From NCBI GenBank assembly GCA_003216775.1, contig QCII01000002.1, forward strand, positions 62,001-126,000: a DNA stretch of 64,000 bases, written 5' to 3'. Position numbers and translations under genes: made by a program. This DNA is from Prochlorococcus sp. AG-402-K21 (GTDB lineage: Bacteria > Cyanobacteriota > Cyanobacteriia > PCC-6307 > Cyanobiaceae). Positions 53,572 through 63,071 of this stretch are shown here, piece after piece. Within the stretch, counting starts at the first letter, position 1; every line of letters starts with the position of its first letter. The notes under the pieces are model-generated. The model worked only from the letters and a program-made list of their open reading frames with translations, was not told the origin of the DNA and did no database searches.

Positions 53572-54510
53572 GTGTTGCAATACCAGATTGACAGAATCGA
53601 CCATCAAATAGCAGATGATCGCTCCCAAACAGGAACTTTTTTAATTGGCCCTCTTGAAAGAGGACAAGCTACTACTTTGGGTAATTCGCTTAGAAGAGTC
53701 CTTATGGGAGGGCTTGAAGGAAGCGCAGTAACTGCCGTCAGAATAGCAGGCATTAATCACGAATATGCAACTATTCCTGGTGTAAGAGAAGACGTTTTAG
53801 ATATCCTTCTCAATTGTAAGCAGCTATCAATTAATAGTTCTAATCCAGAGGTAGAAATTGGTAGGTTAGTAGCAAGCGGTCCAATGGAAGTTAAGGCAAA
53901 TGATATTCAGTTCTCATCTCAAGTTGAAATTGTTGATGGTGAAAAACCGATTGCAACTATTCAGGAAGGCCATCACTTAGAGTTAGAAATACATGTTGAA
54001 AGAGGGGTGGGATATAGGCCAGTCGATCGTAAGAATGAAGAAACAACTGCTATTGATTTACTTCAAATAGATGCAGTATTTATGCCAGTAAAAAGGGTGA
54101 ATTTTACGATTGATGAAACTGCCGTAGCAGAGGGTGGAACAGGCAGAGAAAGATTAAAAATGGAAGTAGTTACAGATGGCTCAACAAGTCCTGATGATGC
54201 AATCGCAGAAGCTGCAAACCAGTTAATAGAACTCTTTCAACCTCTAGCTACTGTTACAATGGTAGAGGAAATTCCTGAAGAACCAGAACCATCTCCTGAA
54301 GCTCAAATTCCTTTGGAAGAACTAAACTTGTCCGTTAGAGCATATAATTGTTTAAAAAGGGCGCAAGTTAACTCAGTTTCGGATTTAATGGGCTTTAGCT
54401 ATGAAGATCTTCTTGAAATTAAGAACTTTGGCTCCAAATCTGCAGATGAGGTTATTGAAGCTCTTGAGAGGATAGGAATTTCTATTCCACAGAGTAGAAC
54501 TTCTGTTTAA
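53572..54510 (+). CDS. rpoA: RNA polymerase subunit alpha
   Basis: A 312-aa protein with a GTG start. The N-terminal dimerisation domain is residues 1 to about 230 ([31 protein letters not shown]). An acidic linker ([14 protein letters not shown]) follows. The C-terminal helix-hairpin-helix domain ([51 protein letters not shown], about 250-300) binds activators and UP elements. Confidence 0.99.
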   Translation: MLQYQIDRIDHQIADDRSQTGTFLIGPLERGQATTLGNSLRRVLMGGLEGSAVTAVRIAGINHEYATIPGVREDVLDILLNCKQLSINSSNPEVEIGRLVASGPMEVKANDIQFSSQVEIVDGEKPIATIQEGHHLELEIHVERGVGYRPVDRKNEETTAIDLLQIDAVFMPVKRVNFTIDETAVAEGGTGRERLKMEVVTDGSTSPDDAIAEAANQLIELFQPLATVTMVEEIPEEPEPSPEAQIPLEELNLSVRAYNCLKRAQVNSVSDLMGFSYEDLLEIKNFGSKSADEVIEALERIGISIPQSRTSV

Positions 54511-54524
54511 CAATTTTTAAGATT

Positions 54525-54875
54525 ATGAGACACCAACTTAGAATTCCATTATTAAGTAAGCCTGCTGACCAGAGGAAAGCACTTTTGAGGGGTTTGACCA
54601 CTCAATTAATTAAAGAAGGTAGAGTAACAACAACAAAAGCCAGAGCAAAAGCTTTAAGAAACGAAGCTGAGAGGATGATTTCACTCGCTAAAGAAGGAAC
54701 TTTAGCCTCTAGAAGAAGGGCTATTGGATATATTTACGATAAGAAATTAGTTCATTCATTATTTGAAAAAGCAAATGAAAGATATGGTGATAGAAAAGGT
54801 GGTTATACACGAATAGTAAGAACCGTCGCTAGAAAGGGTGACAACGCTCAGATGGCTATTATTGAACTTGTTTAA
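54525..54875 (+). CDS. rplQ: 50S ribosomal protein L17
   Basis: A 116-aa protein. [57 protein letters not shown] is the conserved body. Last ribosomal gene before truA. Confidence 0.99.
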   Translation: MRHQLRIPLLSKPADQRKALLRGLTTQLIKEGRVTTTKARAKALRNEAERMISLAKEGTLASRRRAIGYIYDKKLVHSLFEKANERYGDRKGGYTRIVRTVARKGDNAQMAIIELV

Positions 54876-54912
54876 TTGTGATATTTAAGGTTTTTACTAG
54901 AAAATATAACTT

Positions 54913-55719
54913 TTGAAAAGGGTAGCTTTAATAGTCCAATATGATGGTTCAAATTATTCAGGTTGGCAAAGACAAAAAAATGCGAAGACAGTTCAAGAAA
55001 TTCTTGAGACAGCCCTTTTAAAAATTAATCATAACTACGTAAAAACTTTTGCTGCAGGAAGAACTGATGCTGGAGTTCATGCTTCAGGTCAAGTAGTCCA
55101 CTTTGATATTGATTGTGTTATTCCAGGAAATCGTTATGCAGATGTACTGAATAATCTTTTACCCTCATCAATTAGAATCTTGGAATCGGTTGAGGTTGAA
55201 GATAGTTGGCATGCATGCTATTCAGCAATGTATAGACATTATCGATATGTCATTAATAATAGTAAATTTACTAATTTGTTTATAAATAATTGGGCATGGC
55301 ATAGATATCAAAAAGTGTTAGATGAAGTTTTAATGTCTAATGTGTTAAAAAAAATGGAGGGAGAACATGATTTTTTTGCCTTTCAGAAAAGTGGAAGTAA
55401 TAGGTCAACCTCTATTACAAAAATAAGAAATATAGATATAAAAAGAGTAGAAGAATTGATTTTAGTTGATGTTAAAGCTACTGGTTTTCTTTATGGAATG
55501 GTTCGTTCAATTGTTGGACAATTGGTTCTAGTTGGAGAAAAAAAAATATCGCCTGATACTTTTACAGATAGATGGATAAACAAAAAGAAAAGTGATGTTA
55601 AAGAATCTGCTCCAGCTAAAGGTTTATGTTTTGTTAATGCTGTTTATGAAGAAAATGTTTTTAAAAAGATTAATAAAAACGATTTTTTCCCAGTATTTTT
55701 AATTCAGGGTTTCTCTTAA
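54913..55719 (+). CDS. truA: tRNA pseudouridine(38-40) synthase
   Basis: A 268-aa enzyme with a TTG start, modifying the anticodon stem-loop. The catalytic Asp is in FAAGRTDAGVHASGQVVHFD (about 45-64). Other family parts are VALIVQYDGSNYSGWQRQ and FLYGMVRSIVGQLVLVG. The location between rplQ and rplM is shared with other bacteria. Confidence 0.97.
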   Translation: MKRVALIVQYDGSNYSGWQRQKNAKTVQEILETALLKINHNYVKTFAAGRTDAGVHASGQVVHFDIDCVIPGNRYADVLNNLLPSSIRILESVEVEDSWHACYSAMYRHYRYVINNSKFTNLFINNWAWHRYQKVLDEVLMSNVLKKMEGEHDFFAFQKSGSNRSTSITKIRNIDIKRVEELILVDVKATGFLYGMVRSIVGQLVLVGEKKISPDTFTDRWINKKKSDVKESAPAKGLCFVNAVYEENVFKKINKNDFFPVFLIQGFS

Positions 55720-55764
55720 TTAAATTTAATAAGAGCAGGTTTTTGTGTAAATACTCCAAAATCA

Positions 55765-55794
55765 TTGTTTAATACTCCTTCAATAAGGTAGAAT
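55765..55794 (+). promoter_or_regulatory. Candidate promoter of rplM-rpsI-rpmE-prfA
   Basis: TTGTTT (55765-55770), an 18-bp spacer and TAGAAT (55789-55794), 40 bp before the rplM ATG, in a 115-bp gap after truA. The gap is long for this operon, which supports a separate promoter. Confidence 0.4.
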
Positions 55795-55834
55795 TTAGAA
55801 TTAAATTTAAATTTATCTTTAATAAATTTGATAA

Positions 55835-56266
55835 ATGAATAAAACAATTACTCCATCTCTAGAAACTATCGAAAGAAATTGGTTTTTAGTTGATGCGCAA
55901 GATAAGACACTTGGGAGACTTGCTACAGAAATTGCAACTGTATTAAGAGGTAAAAATAAACCAACATTTACTCCACATTTAGATACTGGTGATTTTGTTA
56001 TTGTTGTAAATGCCGAAAAAGTTGAAGTGACAGGTAAAAAAGCTTCGCAAAAGTTATATAGAAGACATTCAGGTAGACCAGGAGGAATGAAAATTGAAAA
56101 ATTTGAGTCCCTTCAAGAAAGAATTCCTGAAAGAATCATTGAGCAAGCTGTTAAGGGGATGCTTCCTCATAACTCTTTAGGAAGACAGCAATTTAAAAAA
56201 CTAAAAGTTTATAAAGGTGCTGATCATCCTCACGCTGCCCAGAATCCTGTATTATTAAATAGTTAA
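55835..56266 (+). CDS. rplM: 50S ribosomal protein L13
   Basis: A 143-aa early assembly protein. [54 protein letters not shown] and [31 protein letters not shown] are diagnostic. It is paired with rpsI as in most bacteria. Confidence 0.99.
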   Translation: MNKTITPSLETIERNWFLVDAQDKTLGRLATEIATVLRGKNKPTFTPHLDTGDFVIVVNAEKVEVTGKKASQKLYRRHSGRPGGMKIEKFESLQERIPERIIEQAVKGMLPHNSLGRQQFKKLKVYKGADHPHAAQNPVLLNS

Positions 56267-56275
56267 TTTAACAAT

Positions 56276-56686
56276 ATGAATAGTCAAATAAAAAACAAAG
56301 CTGTTTATTGGGGAACTGGAAGAAGGAAAACTTCAGTTGCAAGAGTTCGATTGATTCCAGGTAATGGGCAAATCAAAATAAATGGTCGTTCTGGTGATGA
56401 TTACTTAAACTTCAATCCTCTCCACTTAAATTCAGTAAAAGCTCCCTTGCAAACTTTAGGTCTTGAAAATTCGTATGATATTTTAGTAAATGTTTTTGGG
56501 GGTGGTTTAACTGGTCAAGCAGGTGCTATTAAACAAGGAGCAGCTAGAGCACTTTGCGAACTATCACTTGATAATAGGAAACCACTAAAAACTGAAGGCC
56601 ATCTTAGTAGAGACCCTAGGGCAAAGGAAAGAAGAAAATATGGTCTTAAAAAAGCGAGAAAGGCTCCACAATTTTCTAAACGTTAA
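56276..56686 (+). CDS. rpsI: 30S ribosomal protein S9
   Basis: A 136-aa protein whose C-terminal tail ending SKR touches P-site t[31 protein letters not shown] and [23 protein letters not shown] are conserved, followed by [25 protein letters not shown]. Confidence 0.99.
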   Translation: MNSQIKNKAVYWGTGRRKTSVARVRLIPGNGQIKINGRSGDDYLNFNPLHLNSVKAPLQTLGLENSYDILVNVFGGGLTGQAGAIKQGAARALCELSLDNRKPLKTEGHLSRDPRAKERRKYGLKKARKAPQFSKR

Positions 56687-56699
56687 AGGATTTTTTATT

Positions 56700-56960
56700 A
56701 TGCCAAAATCAGAAATACACCCAAAATGGTATCCAGATGCAAAAGTTATTTGTAATGGAGAAGTTGTAATGACTACAGGCTCAACTCAGCCTGAATTACA
56801 TGTTGATGTTTGGAGTGGAAACCACCCTTACTTTACGGGAACTCAAAAAATCCTTGATACAGAAGGTAGAGTTGATAGGTTTATGAAAAAATATGGAATG
56901 GGTTCAGCTAATTCAGCTACATCAAAAGAGCAAAAAGAAGAAAAAGATACTACTAAATAA
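56700..56960 (+). CDS. rpmE: 50S ribosomal protein L31, cysteine-poor form
   Basis: An 86-aa protein from the ATG at 56700; the longer in-frame opening at 56640 lies inside rpsI. PKSEIHPKWYPDAKVICNGEVVMTTGSTQPELHVDVWSGNHPYFTGTQKILDTEGRVDRFMKKYG aligns to L31. Zinc-binding L31 has a CxC and a later CxxC; here only one Cys (residue 18) remains, so this is the zinc-independent type. The acidic/basic tail KEQKEEKDTTK extends the usual length. Confidence 0.95.
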   Translation: MPKSEIHPKWYPDAKVICNGEVVMTTGSTQPELHVDVWSGNHPYFTGTQKILDTEGRVDRFMKKYGMGSANSATSKEQKEEKDTTK

Positions 56961-56988
56961 AATTTTCAAAAATTAAGCACAATTTCAA

Positions 56989-58083
56989 TTGGAATACTCA
57001 ACACTAATTGCAAGGTTGAAAACTGCTTCAGAAAGTTTTGAAAATTTGGAAGTGCAACTTGCAGATCCTGACATAGCTAATGATCCTAAAAAATTAGAAT
57101 CAATAGCAAGAGAAAGGTCAAAATTAGAACCTTTGGTGATTGATTTTAATAAGTTGCTTGATACTGATAAGGAAATTGAAGATTCAAAAAATCTATTAAA
57201 AGAGAATAGAAATGATAAAGAGATGGAATCTTTGATAAATGAAGAATTAACGAATCTAGAGGAATTTAAGAATGAACTTATTCAAAAAACTACAATCGCT
57301 TTATTACCCAAAGATCCAAGAGATGAGAGAAGTGTAATGTTAGAAATAAGAGCCGGTGCAGGAGGTAACGAGGCTTGTATATGGGCGGGTGATTTAGCAA
57401 GGATGTATGAAAGATATGGACAAAAAATTGGATGGTGTGTTAAGCCTGTGAGTGCTTCTGAGTCAGATATGGGAGGATTTAAGGAGTTAGTTATTTCCGT
57501 TAAAGGAGATTCTGTATATAGTCAACTTAAATTTGAAGCTGGTGTACATAGAGTTCAAAGAGTTCCAGCTACTGAATCTCAGGGTAGAGTGCACACCTCC
57601 ACTGCTACAGTTGCGGTGATGCCTGAGGCTGATCCTGTTGAGGTTAAGATTGATCCAACCGATTTAGAAGTTGGCACAGCCAGGTCAGGAGGTGCAGGAG
57701 GACAAAATGTTAATAAGGTAGAGACTGCTATTGATCTTCTCCACAAGCCTACAGGAATAAGAGTTTTTTGTACTCAAGAAAGATCACAATTGCAAAATCG
57801 TGAAAGAGCAATGGAAATTTTAAGAGCTAAATTATATGAAATTCAATTAAAAGAAGCCAATGCAAAAGAAAGATCACAAAGGCTTTCACAGGTTGGAACA
57901 GGTGATAGGAGTGAAAAAATTAGAACTTATAATTTTAAAGATAATAGGACAACTGATCATAGATTAGGTTCCAATTTTTCATTAGAACCCATTCTTGCTG
58001 GTCAATTGGATGAAGTGATTGATGCATGCATAGCTCAAGAGCAAAAAAGGATGATGGAAGATTTTAATAATGAAGCGAATTAA
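56989..58083 (+). CDS. prfA: Peptide chain release factor 1
   Basis: A 364-aa protein with a TTG start. It releases peptides at UAA and UAG. The codon-recognition segment [17 protein letters not shown] (about 192-208) contains the P-A-T tripeptide of RF1. The hydrolysis loop is [22 protein letters not shown] (about 230-251), with the GGQ motif. It is last in the rplM transcript and converges with the HNH gene. Confidence 0.98.
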   Translation: MEYSTLIARLKTASESFENLEVQLADPDIANDPKKLESIARERSKLEPLVIDFNKLLDTDKEIEDSKNLLKENRNDKEMESLINEELTNLEEFKNELIQKTTIALLPKDPRDERSVMLEIRAGAGGNEACIWAGDLARMYERYGQKIGWCVKPVSASESDMGGFKELVISVKGDSVYSQLKFEAGVHRVQRVPATESQGRVHTSTATVAVMPEADPVEVKIDPTDLEVGTARSGGAGGQNVNKVETAIDLLHKPTGIRVFCTQERSQLQNRERAMEILRAKLYEIQLKEANAKERSQRLSQVGTGDRSEKIRTYNFKDNRTTDHRLGSNFSLEPILAGQLDEVIDACIAQEQKRMMEDFNNEAN

Positions 58084-58094
58084 AATTTTATTTT

Positions 58095-58601
58095 TTAGAT
58101 TGCCCCGCCTATTACGTATTTACTCCATTCTTTATGTCTGCCAGAGTCAATTTGTCTTGTTGCCTCAAAATTGAGATTACTTAGTGGACGGTAAGGCTTT
58201 CGTTTTAAAGGCATTTTTGCCTCCTCTGGTGTACGGTTTCCTTTTTGTACATTACATCTGAGACAAGCTGTAGTAACATTTTCCCAGTTATCAGTTCCAC
58301 CTCTGCTTCTTGGTAAAACATGATCTATTGATAAATCGCTACCTTTATAGTTACAGTATTGGCAGGCATTATTATCTCTTAGGAGAATATTTTTTCTTGT
58401 TAGAGAAACCTCTCTAAAAGGAACCTTGACGTAGTACCTAAGTCTTATAACTGTAGGTAATTTTCTTCCGTAATGTATTGAAAGTGATTTATCTTCCTCT
58501 AAGCTTTCTGCTTTACCTTTGATCATCAAAATGACAGCTCTTCGCCAAGAAGTAATGTTTAAAGGTTCATAAGATGCATTTAAAACGAGAGTCTGGCTCA
58601 T
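58095..58601 (-). CDS. HNH endonuclease family protein
   Basis: A 168-aa protein from the ATG at 58601, the start that gives MSQTLVLNASYEPLNITSWRRAVILMIKGKAESLEE, the usual opening of this cyanobacterial family. An upstream ATG/ATT frame to 58688 would overlap the alr promoter region. The nuclease part is LLRDNNACQYCNYKGSDLSIDHVLPRSRGGTDNWENVTTACLRCNVQKGNRTPEEA (about 80-135), with CxxC...CxxC zinc ligands and the His-Asp-His/Asn catalytic pattern. These are common single-copy cyanobacterial genes; neither a restriction nor a homing role is shown by the context. Confidence 0.92.
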   Translation of the reverse strand: MSQTLVLNASYEPLNITSWRRAVILMIKGKAESLEEDKSLSIHYGRKLPTVIRLRYYVKVPFREVSLTRKNILLRDNNACQYCNYKGSDLSIDHVLPRSRGGTDNWENVTTACLRCNVQKGNRTPEEAKMPLKRKPYRPLSNLNFEATRQIDSGRHKEWSKYVIGGAI

Positions 58602-58646
58602 GTCAAAATACAATTTACATGTCATGCTAACTGTATATTTCAATAA

Positions 58647-58662
58647 GCGCATATAATTGCGC
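58647..58662. promoter_or_regulatory. Palindrome enclosing a TATAAT box between the HNH gene and alr
   Basis: GCGCA-TATAAT-TGCGC: 5-bp perfect arms around a consensus -10 hexamer (58652-58657). Transcription to the right would start about 58664, only some 6 bases before the alr ATG at 58670, so the alr mRNA may be almost leaderless. The symmetric arms suit a dimeric regulator. Confidence 0.5.
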
Positions 58663-58669
58663 AAAATTA

Positions 58670-59869
58670 ATGCAAATTCGGCAAGCAAATCAGGGATTTA
58701 ATTTTGATAAATATCCAACTTTTGAAAAAGATATTGATCCAAAACAAAGAGCATGGATTGAAGTTAAAGGTAAAGCAATAGAAACAAATGTAAGGCATTT
58801 AAGAGCAAAGTTAAGTAAAGATTGTCAATTGATGGCAGTTGTTAAAGCGGACGGATATGGACATGATGCAAAAGTAGTATCGGAGTACGCTATCAAGGGT
58901 GGAGCTTCCCAATTAGGAGTTGCTACTTTACAAGAAGGGATTAAGCTTCGTTCTTGTGGGGTTAAAATACCAATTCTTATCCTAGGCAATCTTTATAAGA
59001 AAAGGGATTTAATAATATCTTTTAAAAATGATCTTATGCCAACCATAAGTAGTATAAGAGAATGTTTAATTTGTAATAATATTGGTAAGCATTTTGGGTT
59101 GAAATTTTCCTTACATCTTAAAGTCGATACTGGAATGTCAAGATTAGGATTTGAATCTGATAAATTTGTTCAGCAATTTCAAAAAATAAAATCTTTTGAA
59201 AACATTTCAATAAAAGGAATATATAGTCATTTGTCATCTGCAGATGAAGAAAACTCTTTAGAGCCTAAAAGTATTACGCAATTACAAAGACTAAAGTTTC
59301 AGGAATTATTAAAGCAAATTAACCTCAAGGGAAATCACAATATCAAGATTCATTTGTCGAATTCTGCGGGCATGCTTCTTAATAAAGATTTTCATTTTCA
59401 TATGGTACGTGTTGGTCTTTCTTTGTATGGATATAGTCCTCTTGCAAAAATAGATAAAAATTTATCACTTACACCAGCTTTATTTTTGAAGGTTAAAGTA
59501 GCTTTTATTAGAATTATTGATCGAGGAGTAAAAGTAAGTTACGGAGGGAAATTTGTAAGTAGTAGAAAAACTAAGTTAGCTGTATTAAGTATTGGTTATG
59601 CAGATGGAGTCCCAAGAAATCTCTCCGGCAAGATAAAAGTTATTTACGATAATAAACTTTATCCCCAAGTAGGATCTATAACTATGGATCAAATGATGGT
59701 GGATATAACAGGTTCAAATGAAATTAAAGTTGGTAGTACGATGGTATTACTAGGTTCTGAGGGAGATAAAACAATTACTCCTATTGATTGGGCGAATGAA
59801 TCTAATACTATTCCATGGGAAATTCTTTGTTCTTTTAAAAATAGATTGCCGAGAGTTCAAGTTGATTAG
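58670..59869 (+). CDS. alr: Alanine racemase
   Basis: A 399-aa PLP enzyme making D-alanine for peptidoglycan. The PLP lysine is in MAVVKADGYGHDAKVV (about 55-70). Other family segments are LKVDTGMSRLGFE, GIYSHLSSADEENS, SNSAGML and VSYGGKFVSSRKTKLAVLSIGYADGVPRNLSG, with MDQMMVDITG near the C terminus. The N-terminal 20 residues (MQIRQANQGFNFDKYPTFEK) are an extension compared with minimal enzymes, common in this lineage. tRNA-Ser follows downstream. Confidence 0.97.
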   Translation: MQIRQANQGFNFDKYPTFEKDIDPKQRAWIEVKGKAIETNVRHLRAKLSKDCQLMAVVKADGYGHDAKVVSEYAIKGGASQLGVATLQEGIKLRSCGVKIPILILGNLYKKRDLIISFKNDLMPTISSIRECLICNNIGKHFGLKFSLHLKVDTGMSRLGFESDKFVQQFQKIKSFENISIKGIYSHLSSADEENSLEPKSITQLQRLKFQELLKQINLKGNHNIKIHLSNSAGMLLNKDFHFHMVRVGLSLYGYSPLAKIDKNLSLTPALFLKVKVAFIRIIDRGVKVSYGGKFVSSRKTKLAVLSIGYADGVPRNLSGKIKVIYDNKLYPQVGSITMDQMMVDITGSNEIKVGSTMVLLGSEGDKTITPIDWANESNTIPWEILCSFKNRLPRVQVD

Positions 59870-59930
59870 ACATTTCGATTAAATAAATATTTTTGAATGT
59901 TTGCAAAAAAATTGATAATCTATAAGAACT

Positions 59931-60019
59931 GGAGAGGTGGCTGAGTGGTTGAAAGCGGCTCCCTGCTAAGGAGTTACAGGAGGTAACTTTTGTCGAGGGT
60001 TCGAATCCCTCCCTCTCCG
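59931..60019 (+). tRNA. tRNA-Ser(GCT)
   Basis: An 89-nt class II tRNA. The acceptor GGAGAGG pairs with CCTCTCC, the anticodon stem-loop GCTCC-CTGCTAA-GGAGT gives GCT, there is a long variable arm (TACAGGAGGTAACTTTTGTC) and the T arm is GAGGGTTCGAATCCCTC. CCA is not encoded. Confidence 0.97.
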
Positions 60020-60044
60020 TAATTAATTAAAAAAATTTTTCAAT

Positions 60045-60842
60045 TTATAATTTTTTAAAAAAGTCAAGATTGATATTTTTTAGGTCATAAATAGAATTTA
60101 AAATTAAGTCAGCACCTGCATCTTGTAGATTTTTTTCGTACAAATTACGTTCATTTAATCGAGACTTTGAATGTAAATGAGGAGGAGCTATTCCAATACT
60201 TATGAATTTCTGAGATGGTATTTCTTTTTTAGCGTTCATAACTGTATTTATATCTGCAATAGTATCTCCTACATATCCAATGGGAATATTTGATGAGCCA
60301 AGTTTACCTCCAAGAAGTTTTTTGGATAAGTTAATAAAGCCTTTTGGATCAGGCTTGTCCGGCGCATCTCCCATAGATATTAATGGTGGTGACATTAGTC
60401 CAAGTCTTTTTTCTAAAACAAATCTTGCCGAGGCAGACTCGGCGCCACTTACAAAGCCCCAAATTATTCCATTGCTTTCTAATAAATCAAAAAACTTTTT
60501 ATCCACTAATAACTCTTCATTTGTTATGAATCCAGACCAATATTTGCTGTCTGCATTTGGATCTCCTCCAAAGTAAAATTCTTCAAAACATTTAACTATG
60601 TTCTCTCTTGGAGGTATTTCAATGTTGAAATTACCTTTTTTTTTAAATCTTTTTATAAATTCTAAACTTAAATCCCAGTCATTATTCCAGATCCCTTCAT
60701 TTTTGGCATTATCAATATCTACATAACTTGGCTCCCATCCGGTAAATTTATGGACTGTTTTTTTTAATGAAAGTCTGTAACTATTCTCTACGCTGCGTAT
60801 TACACCATCTATGTCAAATAAAATTAAACCGATATTTTTCAA
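60045..60842 (-). CDS. HAD-superfamily hydrolase
   Basis: A 265-aa protein with a TTG start. Motif I is LILFDIDGVIRSVENSYRLS (about 6-25), motif II is the Ser in GFVSGAESASARFVLE (about 129-144) and motif IV is IGYVGDTIADINTVMNAKKE (about 188-207), with KPDPKGF before it as motif III. The cap resembles imidazoleglycerol/TIGR01548-type HAD proteins of cyanobacteria. The substrate is unknown. A neighbouring gene for cobalamin synthesis starts on the same strand upstream. Confidence 0.83.
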   Translation of the reverse strand: MKNIGLILFDIDGVIRSVENSYRLSLKKTVHKFTGWEPSYVDIDNAKNEGIWNNDWDLSLEFIKRFKKKGNFNIEIPPRENIVKCFEEFYFGGDPNADSKYWSGFITNEELLVDKKFFDLLESNGIIWGFVSGAESASARFVLEKRLGLMSPPLISMGDAPDKPDPKGFINLSKKLLGGKLGSSNIPIGYVGDTIADINTVMNAKKEIPSQKFISIGIAPPHLHSKSRLNERNLYEKNLQDAGADLILNSIYDLKNINLDFFKKL

Positions 60843-60928
60843 TGAATTTTCTTAATCCTTTATAAAAGATTAGTATTCTTATTAAAAAAAAGCAAAGAAA
60901 AAAATTCTTTGGTTAATCTATTTATTAC

Positions 60929-62737
60929 CTAAATTGAATTTTGTAAATATCCTCTTGGAGTAAGGAATATTTCATCTATTAATGTGGTTTGAGAATTGCC
61001 AATAATTATTATTGATAACATATCTATTTCTTTAATAGGGATAGTGTTTAAAGTGAAAAATTTTTTTGATTGATTTTCTCTACCTACTTGTCTAGCTATT
61101 AATACGGGAGTATTACCTGGCCTAGATTTTAAACATTGATCTATTACACTTTTTAGCTGCCAATTTCTCTCAATTGATTGAGGATTAAATAAAGCTACAA
61201 CAAAGTCACCTAGAAGAGCTCCTTCAATTCTTTTTTCTATTAAAGACCATGGAGTTAACTTATCACTTAAGCTAATTGAACAAAAGTCATTCATTAATGG
61301 TGCTCCACTAAGCGCAGCAGCTAATTGAACACTACTTATACCAGGATGTACTTCAAAGTATGGTCTAGATTCTTTTTTAATTTTTTGAAGTAACTCCAAA
61401 AGTAAACCAGCCATTCCATAGAATCCAGATTCTCCTGACGAAATTAAAGCTACTTTTATACCTTCCTTGGCTAGTTTAATTGTTTTACTGCATCTCTCTT
61501 TTTCTTCAGTAAGTTTACTTTCAATTAAAACTTGGTCACTTCTACTTAAGGGCTTAATTAAATCTAAATACATTTTGTATCCAATCCAAACAGTACATCT
61601 TGAAAGTGCTTTTCTTGCATTATTTGTTAGGAAGGAAATATCACCAGGACCACTTCCAATAATATGTATTTCACCATGGGTTGGATTATATTGATTTTTT
61701 GATTCTGCTACAGCCATAGTTACTGCCCCAGATTGATTTTTAAAAATTCTTTTTTCTTCTAATAATTTTGATTCTTCTCCTGCTGCGAGTAAGCAAGATG
61801 CTTCTGCTACGGAAGGCGTGCCAATTTCCTTTTGGACGACATTTGATGGATTTGGAACAATTATTGTTGAAAGATCTTCTTTACTAAAAAACTTTATAGG
61901 CAAGTTTTTTTCTTCAGCAACTTCTAAAATTCCTTGCTCATCTTTTTTAATATCAATAGTTGCAAATCCGGCAATTGATTGCTGTGATAAATTTCCTGAC
62001 TTAAAAAAATTATGTAAAGAATTTAATATTAATTCTTTGCTTGTATTTCTCTCACATCCTATTCCAATCCATAATACGGGCGGATGCCAATTTCTTTCAT
62101 TATTTTCAAATATACTCACATGAAATGTTGAATCTGGTTTTTCAGTTTCTTTTTCGTTAATTTGATTAATAATCTTACCTGATTCTGAAGTTTTCCATAA
62201 GCGATTACCAGATAATTGTTTGCAAAATATTTCTTCGTCCTTAGCTTGTTTAATTACTAGTTTAGACCAATCTTTTATATTGCCAGATCTTTTCCAACCC
62301 CATTGATTCCCAAATGCATCAAGATTTAATAAGTTTTGATCAATAGAATTATTAGTTTCTATTATTTCGCCACCAAATAAATTAGCAATTTGACATGCAA
62401 TATTTTGAGTATTTGCCAGATGTAAGCCAACTAAAGGAACTATCTTGGAACATTTGTTATCTATAACGATTACACCTGGATCTTGATCTTTAGAGGTTAA
62501 AAAAGAATTTATTATGCGTATTGATGCAGCAATTGAGCCTATAAAAATTATTAAATCTATCTCCTGCCATTTTTTAAGTAAGATTTCTCTAGGTTTTTGT
62601 ACTTGAATAAGTTCATTTTCCTTTTCATCATTTTTTGAAGAACCTGCAATATATATATCTTTGACAAATTCTGTTTTTTTAAGCCTTTTTAAAATTTCTT
62701 TTGAATTATTAGATAGACCTATTGCAATTCCTTTCAA
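60929..62737 (-). CDS. cobJ: CbiG-CobJ fusion: cobalt-precorrin-5A hydrolase / precorrin-3B C17-methyltransferase
   Basis: A 602-aa protein with a TTG start. Residues 1 to about 350 resemble CbiG: the N-terminal domain has IIFIGSIAASIRIINSFLTSKDQDPGVIVIDNKCSKIVPLVGLHLANTQNIACQIANLFGGEIIETN and the C-terminal domain has VLWIGIGCERNTSKELI and FATIDIKKDEQGILEVAEEKNLPIKFFSKEDL. From about 355 a tetrapyrrole SAM methylase domain starts, IHIIGSGPGDISFLTNNARKALSRCTVWIGYKMYLDLI, followed by LISSGESGFYGMAGLLLEL, typical of CobJ/CbiH. The fusion joins two consecutive steps of corrin ring contraction. Confidence 0.93.
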   Translation of the reverse strand: MKGIAIGLSNNSKEILKRLKKTEFVKDIYIAGSSKNDEKENELIQVQKPREILLKKWQEIDLIIFIGSIAASIRIINSFLTSKDQDPGVIVIDNKCSKIVPLVGLHLANTQNIACQIANLFGGEIIETNNSIDQNLLNLDAFGNQWGWKRSGNIKDWSKLVIKQAKDEEIFCKQLSGNRLWKTSESGKIINQINEKETEKPDSTFHVSIFENNERNWHPPVLWIGIGCERNTSKELILNSLHNFFKSGNLSQQSIAGFATIDIKKDEQGILEVAEEKNLPIKFFSKEDLSTIIVPNPSNVVQKEIGTPSVAEASCLLAAGEESKLLEEKRIFKNQSGAVTMAVAESKNQYNPTHGEIHIIGSGPGDISFLTNNARKALSRCTVWIGYKMYLDLIKPLSRSDQVLIESKLTEEKERCSKTIKLAKEGIKVALISSGESGFYGMAGLLLELLQKIKKESRPYFEVHPGISSVQLAAALSGAPLMNDFCSISLSDKLTPWSLIEKRIEGALLGDFVVALFNPQSIERNWQLKSVIDQCLKSRPGNTPVLIARQVGRENQSKKFFTLNTIPIKEIDMLSIIIIGNSQTTLIDEIFLTPRGYLQNSI

Positions 62738-63071
62738 ATCAGAAACTATTGATAGTTATGTTGAAATTATATCCTGTCGCTGGATTTAAAAAATTTTCTC
62801 TGAAATATAAAAAAAAATTTAAGAAATTTATATAAAATTTGAGTAAAAATACTCATAATTTAGTCGTAGACTAGAATTTAACAAAATATTCATATAGTAA
62901 CAATCATTAGAACATTTGTTACGTTAATGCATAACGAAAGAATCTTTGCCTTATTATTTTTGAAACGAATATCTAAAGTTCCGAAGGATTCGTTTTCTTG
63001 AACATTATCATTAAAAATAGGTTCAAGTTCCGATCAATCGGCTTTAATGTCAATTATTTTCGAGGTGCTAG
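62738..63071. promoter_or_regulatory. Divergent cobJ / psaA control region and psaA leader
   Basis: 334 bases with no ORF. Candidate elements, read rightwards: TATAAA at 62831, a tight hairpin GAGTA-AAAA-TACTC (62841-62854), TAGAAT (62872-62877), hairpin AAACGAAT/ATTCGTTT (62963-62995), hairpin CTTGAAC/GTTCAAG (62997-63027) and the inverted repeat CCGAT-CA-ATCGG (63030-63041). I could not match two tandem HLR1 (RpaB) half sites. The region is likely to contain a long, structured psaA 5' UTR. Confidence 0.5.

Noticed and set aside
56640-56699. Extended L31 start inside rpsI
   Set aside because: It lies within the rpsI coding sequence and has no L31 similarity; the ATG at 56700 fits the family.
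58602-58688. Longer HNH protein starting at 58688
   Set aside because: It would overlap the alr start and promoter palindrome; family homology begins at the ATG at 58601.
62905-62935. HLR1 (RpaB) site upstream of psaA
   Set aside because: Only one half-like GTTACGTT is visible; the required tandem second half is missing.
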